A DNA stretch of 64,000 nucleotides from NCBI GenBank assembly GCA_037903355.1, contig JBAJFE010000013.1:1-64000 (forward strand), given 5' to 3'. The notes under the pieces were generated by a model. It saw nothing but the letters and a program-made list of their open reading frames with translations, made no database searches and was not told where the DNA came from. Shown piece after piece: positions 24,900 through 36,026 of this stretch. This DNA comes from Trichuris trichiura (lineage: Eukaryota > Nematoda > Enoplea > Trichinellida > Trichuridae). A program made the position numbers and the translations under genes. Position 1 is the stretch's first letter. Every line of letters starts with the position of its first letter.

Positions 24900-25560
24900 T
24901 GGTCAATGGAACACCATGCGCGTTTGTACAATACAGTATTCGAAGGGCAGAGGTTCCTCAGACCACAAACTGATGCTCAAATCCCACCAGTTTATACAAC
25001 AAACTGATGGTCAGGTATTGAGCGAACGCCAGATCCGAAAAGCCAAAGTCGTTCAAGTTAAATGATCTTTAGATGCTCTACTCTTCCGCCCACCACAATG
25101 TCGCAAATGGGCAAAGAGCAAAACTTTTCGGCACTAGCCGATCCACCGAAGCGTCGTGAAGAGGCGCCAGTGGTCAAACCAGACTGCAAACACTAACCGG
25201 CTCCGTCGAAATGCAAACTTACACCTCAGACCGGAAGAGCAACGCGGGCAGCGGCATGGATCGACTTTTTCGCTGCTCTTGTCAATCACGCAAACGAAGT
25301 CACCTCATATTGAAGAAGCAATCGAAAATTGACCATTCCGATGGTCATCGACCACCCCGCGGCAGCGAAGCACATTCAATCAACCCGCGGTTGCAACAAC
25401 AGAACGCGTTACGCACCTTTGACGGATCCTTCGAATTCCTGAAGATTGGTCTTCTCTTTCTTTGGCGTTTTCTTTTCCATTTCGACCAAAGCCCCGTCGT
25501 AGTGTCTCTGACAAATCGGCCAACGACGCCGACTTTCGGAAGGTGCCCGCAGCTCTACAG
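24900..25560 (-). other. orphan exon-like segments, possibly srGAP 5' exons
   Basis: Two minus-strand pieces look coding. One, from about 25546 after an actgtag acceptor to a GTGCGT donor near 25413, reads AAGTFRKSASLADLSETLRR, then GFGRNGKENAKERE. The other, around 25180-25080 after a gtttgcag acceptor and before GTAGAG, reads SGLTTGASSRRFGGSASAEK and then FCSLPICDIVVGGR. Neither was joined in phase to the srGAP exon at 24332. They may be srGAP N-terminal exons or part of another gene. Confidence 0.3.
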
Positions 25561-25699
25561 TAGACAGAAACGGCAAAAAAACGAGCCAAAAGAATCATCG
25601 ATTTGCCTGAAAATCATTAACAATTACCGCAAATTGTACAAACGCTACAAAGCGCCAATAGCATGATGAATTGCTGCACGAAATGCAACTCGTCTTAGG

Positions 25700-28600
25700 C
25701 TACACCATTGTTGTTGCACTCAAGAGAAATTTCACCAGCACCTTAGAGCGACAACTGACAGTAACTATTCGAACTACAACTTCGCAGTTAAGATAACAAA
25801 ACGTTGCGTTTTGGCCCTCTTCTTCAGGCGGACAACTATGCGTAAAATTGTTTTGCGAAAATAAAGTGAAAATTTAGAATAAGACGACGCGAATCATCAG
25901 TTTGCTGCTTTTAAAAGTCGACAACTTGAGGTGCAAGTTCCACAAGCTTGAAAACTTTTTTTTAGCAGTTCGAAAACCTATTTCAACAGTTATTCTTTGT
26001 CGTTACGTATTCTACTTTAAGTTTTTTACACGCAAACTAAGGTTGCTGTTTCTATCAAACTACACTGGCCATTTTTACCAGCGATGAGTAATCGGAAGTT
26101 AATTTTTCTCATTTTCGAACTACAGTAAGCATCGGCGGATATCCACAGCGCAAAATTAAGAAGCCGAGCGAGGAGATAAGGTTTGTGCAACAATATAAGC
26201 TACAAGCTATGATGGCATTCGAAGGCAAATGTACAAGCAGAGAAACGCAGATGCGCGGGAAAATTAAAAGCGGCAAGCATCTGCTGGTTTTGAACAAGTG
26301 CATCCTAATCGATGCGCATTTCAAATGTAAAAATTTCAAGTTGGCACTCGGTTTTCAGGTTAGTTGGATCCGAAATCTTCAAAGGAGTAGTGAACTCAGG
26401 AACTCATAGCAGTAGTGACAAATTTTGACTTAATGTTTCTCTAGAAACCGCCCTGAATCGTACAACTCCCGTTTAATAGACCAGCAAAACATGTATAAAA
26501 TAAGGACACGCAAGCGAGCAGTACAGTATTAACGGTGTGCAGGCTATTCCACTTATCCCGCATCTATCCGACCCTTCGAAATTGATTAACGCTGAACGAA
26601 ATTAACTGCATTCTATGCTAACTGCTGACCATTACGTCGAACGACTTCAAATGAGTTTAATTGACTTTACTGCAAGTATTGTTCGGTTCCGGAAGGCATT
26701 TGATTTTGCTCTGAGACGAACAACTTTTTGCATAAAATAAAGTTAATATTGTGGGAAGCAATTTATCAAAATTAGGCAAGGAGCACAGCCACCGCACACA
26801 GGTCCCACAGTTGCTGTCGTTGAAAACGAAACGTGCCAGGCTCCGAAAGCTCCAAGGAGTTGGAATTTAATGTAACCGTAAAACTAAAAGATTTGCGTTC
26901 TTCCGTGACGAATAAACATATGAAATTTCAAAATGCCGTTACAAAAGTTTTCATTTTCGAATACAACCGCCTTACAGTATGTCGATTGATGTTCATGACG
27001 TATATTCATTGCTTCTGAAAACACCAGTTTTGCTTCCCTAGTTCTTTACAGTCAGCCCGCCGTTGTTTTTAAAAGTCAGTAAATTATTCCTTAGGCAAAT
27101 AGATCGATTATTACGAGGTAATCAGGAGCGCATTCAGTACTATAATTTCTTTAAACAGTTGCTGCTTGAACATTCTTGTGTAGTTGGGTCGCTTTCCAGA
27201 TTTCCAGCATAAATTGCGACTGTACACACTGCTTTGATTGCCTATTTTTTCAGAACAAACGTATAACATTTTCAATGGTTTGAAAGGCAACAGGAATGCG
27301 AATCGTTGTGACCACTGCGTCTTAGAGCATCCACGGCCTTGCAACCAGGAAACAAATAGCGGTAACAGGTTTGCTGGGTGTCTTCATCTATTTGCCCGCA
27401 AACAATACAGTAACTTGACAGTAATCAGGTTGTTCTAAATGTAAGCATACAGCAGACAAAAAACACTGCTTAAACGGTTATTCATTTCACTGCCGTATTG
27501 CGACTTTGCCGACTGTCCTATTACGTCCTTACCTAAGCCTAAACCTAAACATGCGGTTCATAGTTAAACTTTGGTTTAAGTAATTGGAAACACACAATAG
27601 CCGGCATGCTCGCCAGTAAAGGTAGAACAGAACGACTACAGCTTTAACAGAAAGGAAGTGCGCGTTTCTCAGATAAAACACGAGAAAAAAATGAATATTC
27701 GGCGTTCTTTGTTTTACTGTATGTTTACGAGTGGTACAAACCTGATTACTATCTGCATACTGTACTAATTGAGAAAAAAATGGAATTCGAGAGCCGTTTT
27801 TCGAAAAAAGTTTTGGCTTTCTACTATATTTGTACGGTTTAAATGCTGCTAAAATGATGAACAGCGTAGCTTCTCTTCACGGGATCTAGCGCAACGTAAT
27901 CCCGCATTAAAACAGCTCGACAGACAAATAAAAACTTTGGTTAAACGAATTTTTCGTTATCGGCGCCATTGTCTGCAACTATTAGTTTCGATAACTAGGG
28001 TTATACAGTAGCTGGTGGGCTGCGCAACAACTCAGTGCTGCTTTTTTCAGAAATTTCAAGATTAACGCTAACACTTCATAAAAGTAAGCCCTATGACCAA
28101 CGTTTGCAGTTACGCTCACTCTATTCGTTTAAAGCTTTGGTCTTTTACAACTGGCCAGCTATCAGCACTGTACTGTTTCAGTGCTGACGAAAAAACCTGC
28201 TCATCGTTTACTGTAAACTTTACAGCTAGATAAGGATATGTAGCGTTGGTAATGCGCCGATACTTGATGAGAGCGTTCAGATAAGCGAAGAGAAGAAAAC
28301 GTTTGCAGCTGTTATGTAGAAAGGCGCGTTCGGAAGATATTTTTCCCGTCCTCGAATGCGAACTACTTTCAAGAGCCAGCGTAAATCGTATGTAATTATT
28401 ACCAGAAGCAATCCGTAATTCACTTTTGTTGCTTCAGTGAGAAAAACGCGGCATACTGGTCAAACCGCCGTATACTTTACGTGACGACAGGACAACCGCG
28501 TACTTACAAAGCAAAGACATTCAGGATCAGCGGACGTCGTCTGATGTTCAATTTTATCGTTTCAAAATATAAAAAGGTCGCTGGTCAAACCAGCAGACTC

Positions 28601-29556
28601 AAACTTCTCAGATGCGAATAGGCTGGCAGTGGAGCAAGAAAGAAAAACTCCTCTATGGTTCCGTAGAACAATTATATACTAAAGATATTGAACATAATGC
28701 TGCCGACGAACGGCATACAACTACGTTGGTATCAAAGGAATAACTACCGCGCTTCACGCATACAGTTTTCGGCTGGGATGAAATTTTGTCTTTAATGAAG
28801 ATATTGAAAGGATAAAGATATCGAGGATCAGCGTACGTCGTCTGAGGTTCAATTCTTTTGCCAAGAAAGCGAAATCATATGACAATCAAATCGCCAGATC
28901 CATACTTCTTGAATGCGAACATACATTCGGCTGACCATACTAAACAACTGCGGAATATTGCAGGGGATCTTCGGTCATATATTACTGCTTTCCATCTTAC
29001 AAGTTGCCTCTATTTTTATGATTAGCAAATGAAGCTTATGACGGACCAGATGCGATCCAAAAGCTCCAGAGATGTCATACATTAATAAACAGACTTTTCT
29101 TTCAGTCAGGGAATGGTCATAACAATCATACTAATAAAATTAAATTTTGTACATTCATTTACAGCTTAATTACAATTTTGAAGAGTCATACTAACTTTCT
29201 GAGGTTAGAATGGCTTTGCTGACACATACATTTTTGTTTCAACTTACTTGAACAACTAGGTGCGTGTCCTTATAACGCTGATGACTTAGTGCATTGCTTA
29301 AAGAGAATCCAATTGCTGCAGTCGATCACTCTGACTGGCTACTGCGTCATTTAGGCATATTTAGCAAAAAAGAAAACAAGCCACTTATTCATACCATAGC
29401 AGCAGACTATATTGATTGGACTTAACAGCTGATGATGGGTCGCCGTACAGCTAAACACCTCTGCTCCGATGTCACGAGCAAAAAACGGTTGAAAATAAAT
29501 TTTAAAAAATGAGTTTAACCACTTTCTAAGCAGCGATAACCTATTTAATTTGCATT
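25700..29556. other. 3.9 kb gene-poor DNA
   Basis: AT-rich sequence with only short open frames lacking domains or splice partners. It contains the diverged repeat pair at 28.5-28.9 kb and several TACAGTA/TACTGTA heptamers. No RNA gene was recognised. Confidence 0.5.
28525..28935. repeat. diverged direct repeat pair
   Basis: Around 28530 and 28830 both copies share AGGATCAGCG, then ACGTCGTCTGA, then GTTCAATT. Weaker similarity continues through a CAAAxC...GAATGCGAA stretch to about 28640 and 28935. The copies are about 300 bp apart in the same orientation. Function unknown. Confidence 0.6.
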
Positions 29557-32241
29557 TTAACGAACAATGACATCCCGACAGAGATATTCTTTCAAGGAGC
29601 TAGGAATATGCAGACAATTTACCTTGCGGACGAATTCCATAGCGGTGGATTGACAAAAATTAAGTTTGCGTTGAATCTCTAATCGGCAAAGGTGCTTCAA
29701 CGATTGGGGTACTTTCATCAATGGCAGCAGCGATAACGCCATGTCTTGCAAACCAAAAATGGTCCCGTTGGTTCGAAGCCACTGACTGAAGCCAAGGGCA
29801 TCGCAGCCGTACTTCAAAAGTAGTTTAACGCAAGAGAACTGACGTCGGAAATGCATCACGCTAATTGCAAACGACGGAGATGCCGGTTTAACTATACAAA
29901 GAATGCTGTGATAAAAGGATGTTCGCAAGAGCGACTAAAAAGGAAAATGTTCATATCAAAATTCCAACGACAAAAGACGTACGTCAACGGCGTCCAGTTC
30001 AGCTCCATATTGAAGCAGCATATTTACAAACAAGGTGAGGCCCCAAATGGAAGCGTAATGCAACGGCGTCATACCGTCGTTATTTCTAACGTTCGGCTTA
30101 AAGCAATATAGCAATGCTTCATTTCTAGATAATGTATTGCCCTAGTACGTACATCGCTACCAAGTTGCAACAATGCGCGCACGGCTCTAACGTTATTGTG
30201 AACAAAACCGTGCTTGCAGACGCAGTGCAAAGGGGTGTTTCCTTGGGAGTCGCAGCAAGTCAAATCTGCTCCTGTAGAACAATGCAATGACATAAAAATA
30301 TCCATACTGCCAATCCCGCAACGCGAGAAGAAGAAGAAGAAGAAACGTACCTGCGTGAACAAGCAGCGTGATGACTTCAGCCCTTCCAAGGACGGCTGCT
30401 TTGTGAAGGTAACTGCTGCCGCTCTCATCCAAAAGAGTTACGTCAGCACCAGCCTCTAAAAGCATCTAAAAAAACAATTTGCTCGTTAAAATTATCCGAA
30501 AGGAAAATGTGACACATTTGTGTAATTTCCCCACCTAACAGGACACCCACGCGGCTATAGAACTCATCCTAGCAAGTAAAGCCCAGAAAAATTTTAAAAA
30601 ATACTTCAAATTAACTTTTCTAATTATTTCATTGAAAACACCATGCAAACAAAACGCATAAGCACTTTTAAGAGAATATGCTAAGCTTGGAAAACCTGCT
30701 TTTCACGTATACTGTCGCTAGGAGTACAAGAAACTCCAATGCAAATTTTTGCTTTAGCAACAATATTGAATATTCAATAATGAATATGGCCTTGGGTTCT
30801 TTTCTGTGACACGCCCGGAAATACTATAGGTAGAAGTAAAATTATGTTCTGCTAGATTAAGTAACCGCAGTCAGCTTAAATTTAAGTCTAAAGCAAAGGT
30901 CTATTAGCCCCAGCAGCCGTGAACAGCCTAAACGCAAATCCAAAATCAGCTATAAACTTTGCTTTGGCTGCATGCGGTTACTTGAATTAAGGGAACTAGA
31001 TTTTACTTTGGCCTACAGTACCCACAGGGCGTCTAATGGAAAACATCCTTTTTCTAGATGCAGCTCGACCTGAATGGCGTATGCAACAATAGACCATATT
31101 AGTCCAAGTTCTGCCCTGGCTATTAACATTTTTGATACCCATGTCGTACAAAGCGCGCGGTGAAAAAATTTGCGTAACTTTCAGTGCAAAAGTTGCAAGG
31201 GTAGATACACTGGAAAACAGTCTCGTAAGATTAACCGTAATTAAGCACCGTATGACGATGGAAACGAAAATGGTTTGTTCCTCTTCCAGCTTTGTTCACT
31301 TGTTTCGCTGACAACAGGACAAAAGTGAAGTTTTAAACGATGCAAAGTAATAACACTTATTATCACATTTTTCGAACGGGATTTTCAATAAAATAAACCT
31401 TTAAGTGAGAAGCTGCGCACCAGCCAAGAAGGACTACGTTATTAATATGCAAAAACGTTGTCACTACAGCAAAACTAGGAGACAGAAAGAAAGTGTACCT
31501 GCATACAGCTGGCATTGCAAACTTTTCAGGTTAATACGTACTTAATGGATATCGCGAAAATAACACGTTACCTCCGAAAAGCCAATCAATCGTTGCATTA
31601 CTTTGAAAAAAGTCAAATTGAAGTTCGATGAAGCAAAGCGTTAACACATTCTGGTCTGAATCAATTTCTAGTTAAGTTTAGTGGAACTGGCCTTGCGCGG
31701 TTGAAGACAAAGAGGAAAAATCAATAATAGCTTATATACTATGTATTTCTGCAACAAAAAACACAAAGCAATCTTGTTGATCGTTTACGTGCCACATTGC
31801 CAAAATATGTTATTTCACTTAGTCAGCACAGCAACTTCGCCAACATCTTCAACGACAGCTTTTAAGAAATAAATAGGCAATATGGCTATTTTAAACGCGA
31901 AGCAATTGACCAACAAAGGCTACATGCAAGTACTTACTTGAACAATATGCACGTAGTTCAATGCTATAGCTTGCGTTAAAGCAGTGAGACCTTGTTTTGC
32001 TAAACCAAAATTGGCATCTTCCCATGGTTGATTTACGTCAGCACCTAAAGTTGAAAGAGCACAAATTTTCAAGACTTCATACGGGTGCTTTCGTACCGTG
32101 AAGAATTGCAAGCTCCAGCCGCGCGGGATCGTTCATAATTGCTGCAAGATGTATTTCTCGCACCAATGGAGACATTTCCGAATGGTCAACAGGTTCAATT
32201 TCGGTTCGAGCCCAACGAGATGACGATTGCCTGCTACCCAT
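29557..32241 (-). CDS. ankyrin-repeat protein with C-terminal SOCS box (ASB-like)
   Basis: Exons: 32241-32097, 32044-31938, 30465-30351, 30271-30153, 30096-29983 and a last exon from about 29870 to the stop at 29557. It starts MGSRQSSSRW, fitting an N-myristoylation signal. Ankyrin units follow: GADVNQPWEDANFGLAKQGL, GADVTLLDESGSSYLHKAAV, GADLTCCDSQGNTPLHC, SDPNVRNNDGMTPLHYA and CVKLLLKYGCDA. The tail has SLKHLCRLEIQRKL and then PSSLKEYLCRDV, the two halves of a SOCS box, which recruits elongin B/C and cullin 5. The inferred role is substrate receptor of a ubiquitin ligase. The acceptor phase of the last exon is unresolved. Intron 31937-30466 is 1.5 kb; the intron after exon 3 carries an (AAG)n-type microsatellite near 30330. 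Confidence 0.85.
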
Positions 32242-33030
32242 TGCAACTCGACTTACCGGACAATGAAAATAACCTATTGGGAACGAAAGCTTCAAACTAG
32301 CAAGATGCGGCGGAATGAAATAAACCTAATTTGCCAAAACGCTTTGCAACAAGAATTCATCCTTACCTTCGACAAACGTAAGGCAAAAGAAAAATTTTCA
32401 TACCGATAAAATGGATTTCATGCTGCGATAAAATCACCCGGGACAAGCGTTAAAACGCTCGCACACTTCAGACGAACATCCATATTTTTCATTAAAGAAA
32501 ATCAGGTTCAATACAACACATATTGACAGTTTTATTTGCTTATTGACCAGCCGCGCGCAAAACAGCGTTACGACGACGGTATGGCGCACTACAGTGCTGC
32601 TTTTATGTTGCATTAAAATATCGCTGCGGATATCAGCTTTAGTTAGACTAATGTTGCTTAATACGAAGAAGCCTTCCTTTATTACGGTTGCACGTATTTG
32701 CAACTAGATAAAATAACGTGAAATTACGAAAAAATAACCGCTGCGGCAAAACATGCTTAGGATAAATTGAACCAGCTGTGTCGCTTAACTTTAGCGCAGA
32801 CAATGGTATGCATTGTACAAGCAATCTGTATAAATTAAAGCCGGCTTATTCTAGGTGTACTAATGCGACAAGCGTTTTAGCGGGGTGCAATAACGTCGGC
32901 TTCAAAACCATCGAACCTGAATACTTTAAATTACTGTACTGTCCGCGTGGAATCGTTTAGTTGTACACTTGTTTGCGTGAATTGGGTCCAGCTTAACTGT
33001 CAAGTAGTACTTGGTTTGCGTTTTGCCTTT
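32242..33030. promoter_or_regulatory. shared upstream region of ankyrin/SOCS gene and SSR3
   Basis: Divergent promoter interval of about 790 bp. Minus frame 32434-32703 and plus frames here show no domain or splice logic. No element was recognised. Confidence 0.4.
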
Positions 33031-33714
33031 ATGGGACACCCTACCGGGTAAGTGCCGTTGGAAGACTTAGCTGAATTGCGTTTTATGCTTAAATGCAAGT
33101 TTTCTCCAATTACAGACGTAGCGCCGCTTCAAAAAAGCTTACAAAGGAGGAAGAAATATTGTTGCAAGACTTCTCGAGGAATGTGTCCACTAGAAGCTCT
33201 GCTCTTTTCTACGGAAACGCTTTCGTCATCAGTACTGCGCCTCTTTGGCTTTTCTGGCGTGTACACGGCCAAGATGTCAACAATAGCTTGCTTGTTTGGC
33301 TTGTCATGACTGTCCTATCAACCTGGCTGATGGCATTCGCCTACCGAAATTTGAAGTTTATTCTAAAGCACTCGTTCGTACATTGTATACCGGAACTGAT
33401 TGTAACCATTTGCAACTTGCAGAATTGCGCAAAAGCGTGAGGAAGGTGTTACCCGAGAATTGATGCGACTTTACGCGGACGACAAGAAGATCAACAAGAA
33501 GGAACGGGACGAACGCATTTTATGGAAGAAGAACGAAGTAGCCGATTACGAAGCTACAATGCTGAGTATATTCTTCAACAATGCTTTGTTCATTTTTGCC
33601 TTGCTGTTTTGCTCCTTCTTCTTTTTCTCCGGTTTGTCCGGAAACTTCAACTACATCATGTCCATTGGTGGCGCTAGTGGTATCGTTGCCCTTCTTTCTA
33701 CCGGAAACAAGTAG
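33031..33714 (+). CDS. SSR3: translocon-associated protein subunit gamma (TRAP-gamma)
   Basis: Three exons: 33031-33047 (MGHPTG), 33116-33373 and 33423-33714 (TAG). The joined protein is close to animal SSR3 along its whole length (about 188 aa): EEEILLQDFSRN, SSALFYGNAFVISTAPLWLF, MAFAYRNLKFILKH, KKERDERILWKKNEVADYEA, and the C-terminal GGASGIVALLSTG. It has four hydrophobic segments in two hairpins, as in the family. It sits in the rough ER next to Sec61 and helps translocation. The second intron has a GTTCGT donor. AATAAA at about 33766 is a likely polyadenylation signal. Its stop lies only 80 bp from that of FKBP2 on the other strand. Confidence 0.96.
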
Positions 33715-33794
33715 TATCCATTTTGTGTATACTATCCGTTCGCAGAATTTGGATGGTTTAATCGTAATAAATTAAATTCAAACACAATACCGCG

Positions 33795-34366
33795 TCACAA
33801 ATCCCTATCCGGCCGTTCGATTTTCAGAAGTTCAATTTCAAAAGTTAAGGTCGAGTCCGCTGCAATATAAACTAAGTGCAAGACATGTGTACAATAAAAA
33901 GCTAAGCTGCTCATCCCGAGCAACGAAAAAAGAAACCTACGGGGTATGACTGGAGGCACTCCGGAAGAACCGTAAGCAAGCTCGGGAGGAATGATCAACC
34001 TTCTGATTTCGGATTCGCACATTCTAACAATAAAAGTCTGCAAAAATGGGACGCCATTTTGGAATATTCACCCTTGTAGTCCCTTCTCCCATCCCGAAAT
34101 AACCTGACCGGAACCCAAAGAAAATGCAAATGGTTCCTCGCGCGCCTGAGTGCTATCAAATTCGGTTCCGTCGCTCAGCATACCCTAGATGCAATAAAAC
34201 CAATTTCTGAACTACCAATCTGACAAGATACCTTATAGCGTACGTGAAGAATATCGCCATTTTTGGATTTGGTGTCGCACGTCGTCGCCTTGCGCTTGAT
34301 TCCGATCTTGACGTCGGCCAAGGTGAGGGAACAAAAAATCAGCAAAGCCAAGTGACCCGTCAGCAT
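33795..34366 (-). CDS. FKBP2: ER FKBP-type prolyl isomerase (FKBP2/FKBP13)
   Basis: Exons 34366-34232, 34184-34072, 34023-33941 and 33860-33795 (TGA). Signal peptide [17 protein letters not shown], then the FKBP domain: [60 protein letters not shown], and [13 protein letters not shown]. Active-site positions Y, F, D, F, VI, W and Y are present. It ends PDRDL where human FKBP2 ends RTEL, so weak ER retrieval is plausible. Role: peptidyl-prolyl isomerase for proteins folding in the ER lumen. It is divergent from parvin with 95 bp between the start codons, so both promoters must be very compact. Confidence 0.96.
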
Positions 34367-34461
34367 GATAATCTCAAAAGAGGGTACACCTCCCACTGAA
34401 CAACCGTACTGACTATACTTGAACATATTTCATACTGTAGCTTTTTAAAACAGTTTCCATC

Positions 34462-35839
34462 ATGCATTCAAGCACAGTCCAAACGAGCAGATCCGGCAGT
34501 TTGCGTAGGAAGGAAAGAGAAAAAAAAGACGATTCCCTATTGGATCGAATAGGCACGTTGGGACGTTCGAAGAAAAAAATTCAAGACGAAGACGAAGCTG
34601 TCAATGTCGAAATCGAGGGACGCGATGCTATCGACTCTAGCGGTATGTTTAGTTTTGCAAACTTGCGCAAAATTAACCCCGTTATTATGCAGGTATTCCC
34701 GTACCGATCGAAATATCGCCGCAGGACATTGCCGAGGGCGAGGAACGTGCCGTCATCACGGAGCAGAGTCGCATGGACCCGAAGGTAAACGAAGTTGTAC
34801 GCTTGCTCATAGCGTGGATCAACGATACGCTCGCTTCGGAGCGCATAGTGGTTAAGGATATCGTCGAAGATTTGTACGACGGTTTGGTTATTCAAAAGTT
34901 GCTGGAGAAGTTAGCTCAAATCCGAGTGCGTTCCACCTCCACAAGCTCCAACGCTTGAGCACAGTTTCATTTATGTTCGTTCAGATGGAAGTGCCGGAAG
35001 TGTATCAAAGTTACGATGGTCAGCGAGAGAAGCTGCAAGTCATTCTGCAATACTGCGCTCAAATATTCGCTCAACCCCGCTGGCAACAGCCGCGATGGAC
35101 AGCCGAGCGGATACACAACAAAAACTTGGCTTCCATTCTTCAATTGCTTGTCGCCGTCGCGTTGCATTTTCGTGCTCCCATTCGCTTCCCTGAACACTGC
35201 CATGTGAAGGTAAGCCACTGCTTTTTTTGCCTACATACTGCCTTTTTTAAAAAATTTTGTGATACAGATGTTAGTCGCTCAGAAGAAAAATGGACAGCTG
35301 CATACTCGATACGTAACAGAAGAGATCACGGAAGTGCAGGACGAGTTTGGCCTCCGCGGCGAAAGAGATGCTTTTGATACTCTTATTGACCATGCGCCAG
35401 ACAAGTTGACTGTTGTCAAAAGGTCTTTGCTTACCTTTGCAAATAAGCATCTGAATAAGATCAATCTTGAGGTAATACTTTTCCTTGTACACCACTGTTA
35501 TGTTCATTATGTTCGTACAGGTATCGGAGCTGGAGACGCAATTCCAAGATGGCGTTTTCCTGGTTCTGCTTATGGGATTGTTGGAGGGATATTTTGTGCC
35601 ATTATACAGCTTTCATCTTACGCCATCGTCCTTTGAACAAAAGGTCCACAATGTCACCCTCAGTTTCGACCTTATGCAGGAAGCAGGCATGCCGCAGCCA
35701 AAATCTCGTCCGGAAGATATCGTCAATGGTGACATGAAATGTACGCTTCGTATATTGTACTCATTATTTACGCGGTAGGACTTAGTTGGATCGTCTCGTT
35801 AAGCTTTTCTTCTTTCTTTTCAGCTATAAACACATATGA
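34462..35839 (+). CDS. pat-6: parvin/actopaxin (PAT-6), two CH domains
   Basis: Exons 34462-34642, 34693-34925, 34985-35209, 35268-35471, 35521-35774 and 35824-35839. The tiny last exon adds YKHI after FTR, as in parvins (FTKYKNVE). It starts MHSSTVQTSRSGSLRRKERE. CH1 has VVRLLIAWINDTLASERI and IVVKDIVEDLYDGLVIQKLL. The linker has RERDAFDTLxDHAP (here GERDAFDTLIDHAPDKL). CH2 has NKHLNKINLEV, LETQFQDGVFLVLLMGLLEG and PKSRPEDIVNGDMK. Parvins join ILK and PINCH at integrin sites and bind actin; in C. elegans PAT-6 is needed for muscle attachment. All introns are 42-59 bp. Its stop is 188 bp from that of DRP1 on the opposite strand. Confidence 0.96.
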
Positions 35840-36026
35840 GGCGAACGGACGGACATGAAAGCAGCTAACTAGCGACATGTAGTTATGCCCCCTTGTCTTT
35901 GGGAGGACTCGGGCTCGTGCCAGAATTGCTAGATGCAAAGTAGAGACGAAAACAAGTCGGTTAGACATTACTGTCGATAAAAGACTTTAGTAAAATGGCG
36001 ACATTATCATACAGTGTTTGAGATAT

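Noticed and set aside
28826..28860. GGTTCAATTC resembling a tRNA T-loop
   Set aside because: No matching T-stem, acceptor stem or anticodon arm can be drawn around it.
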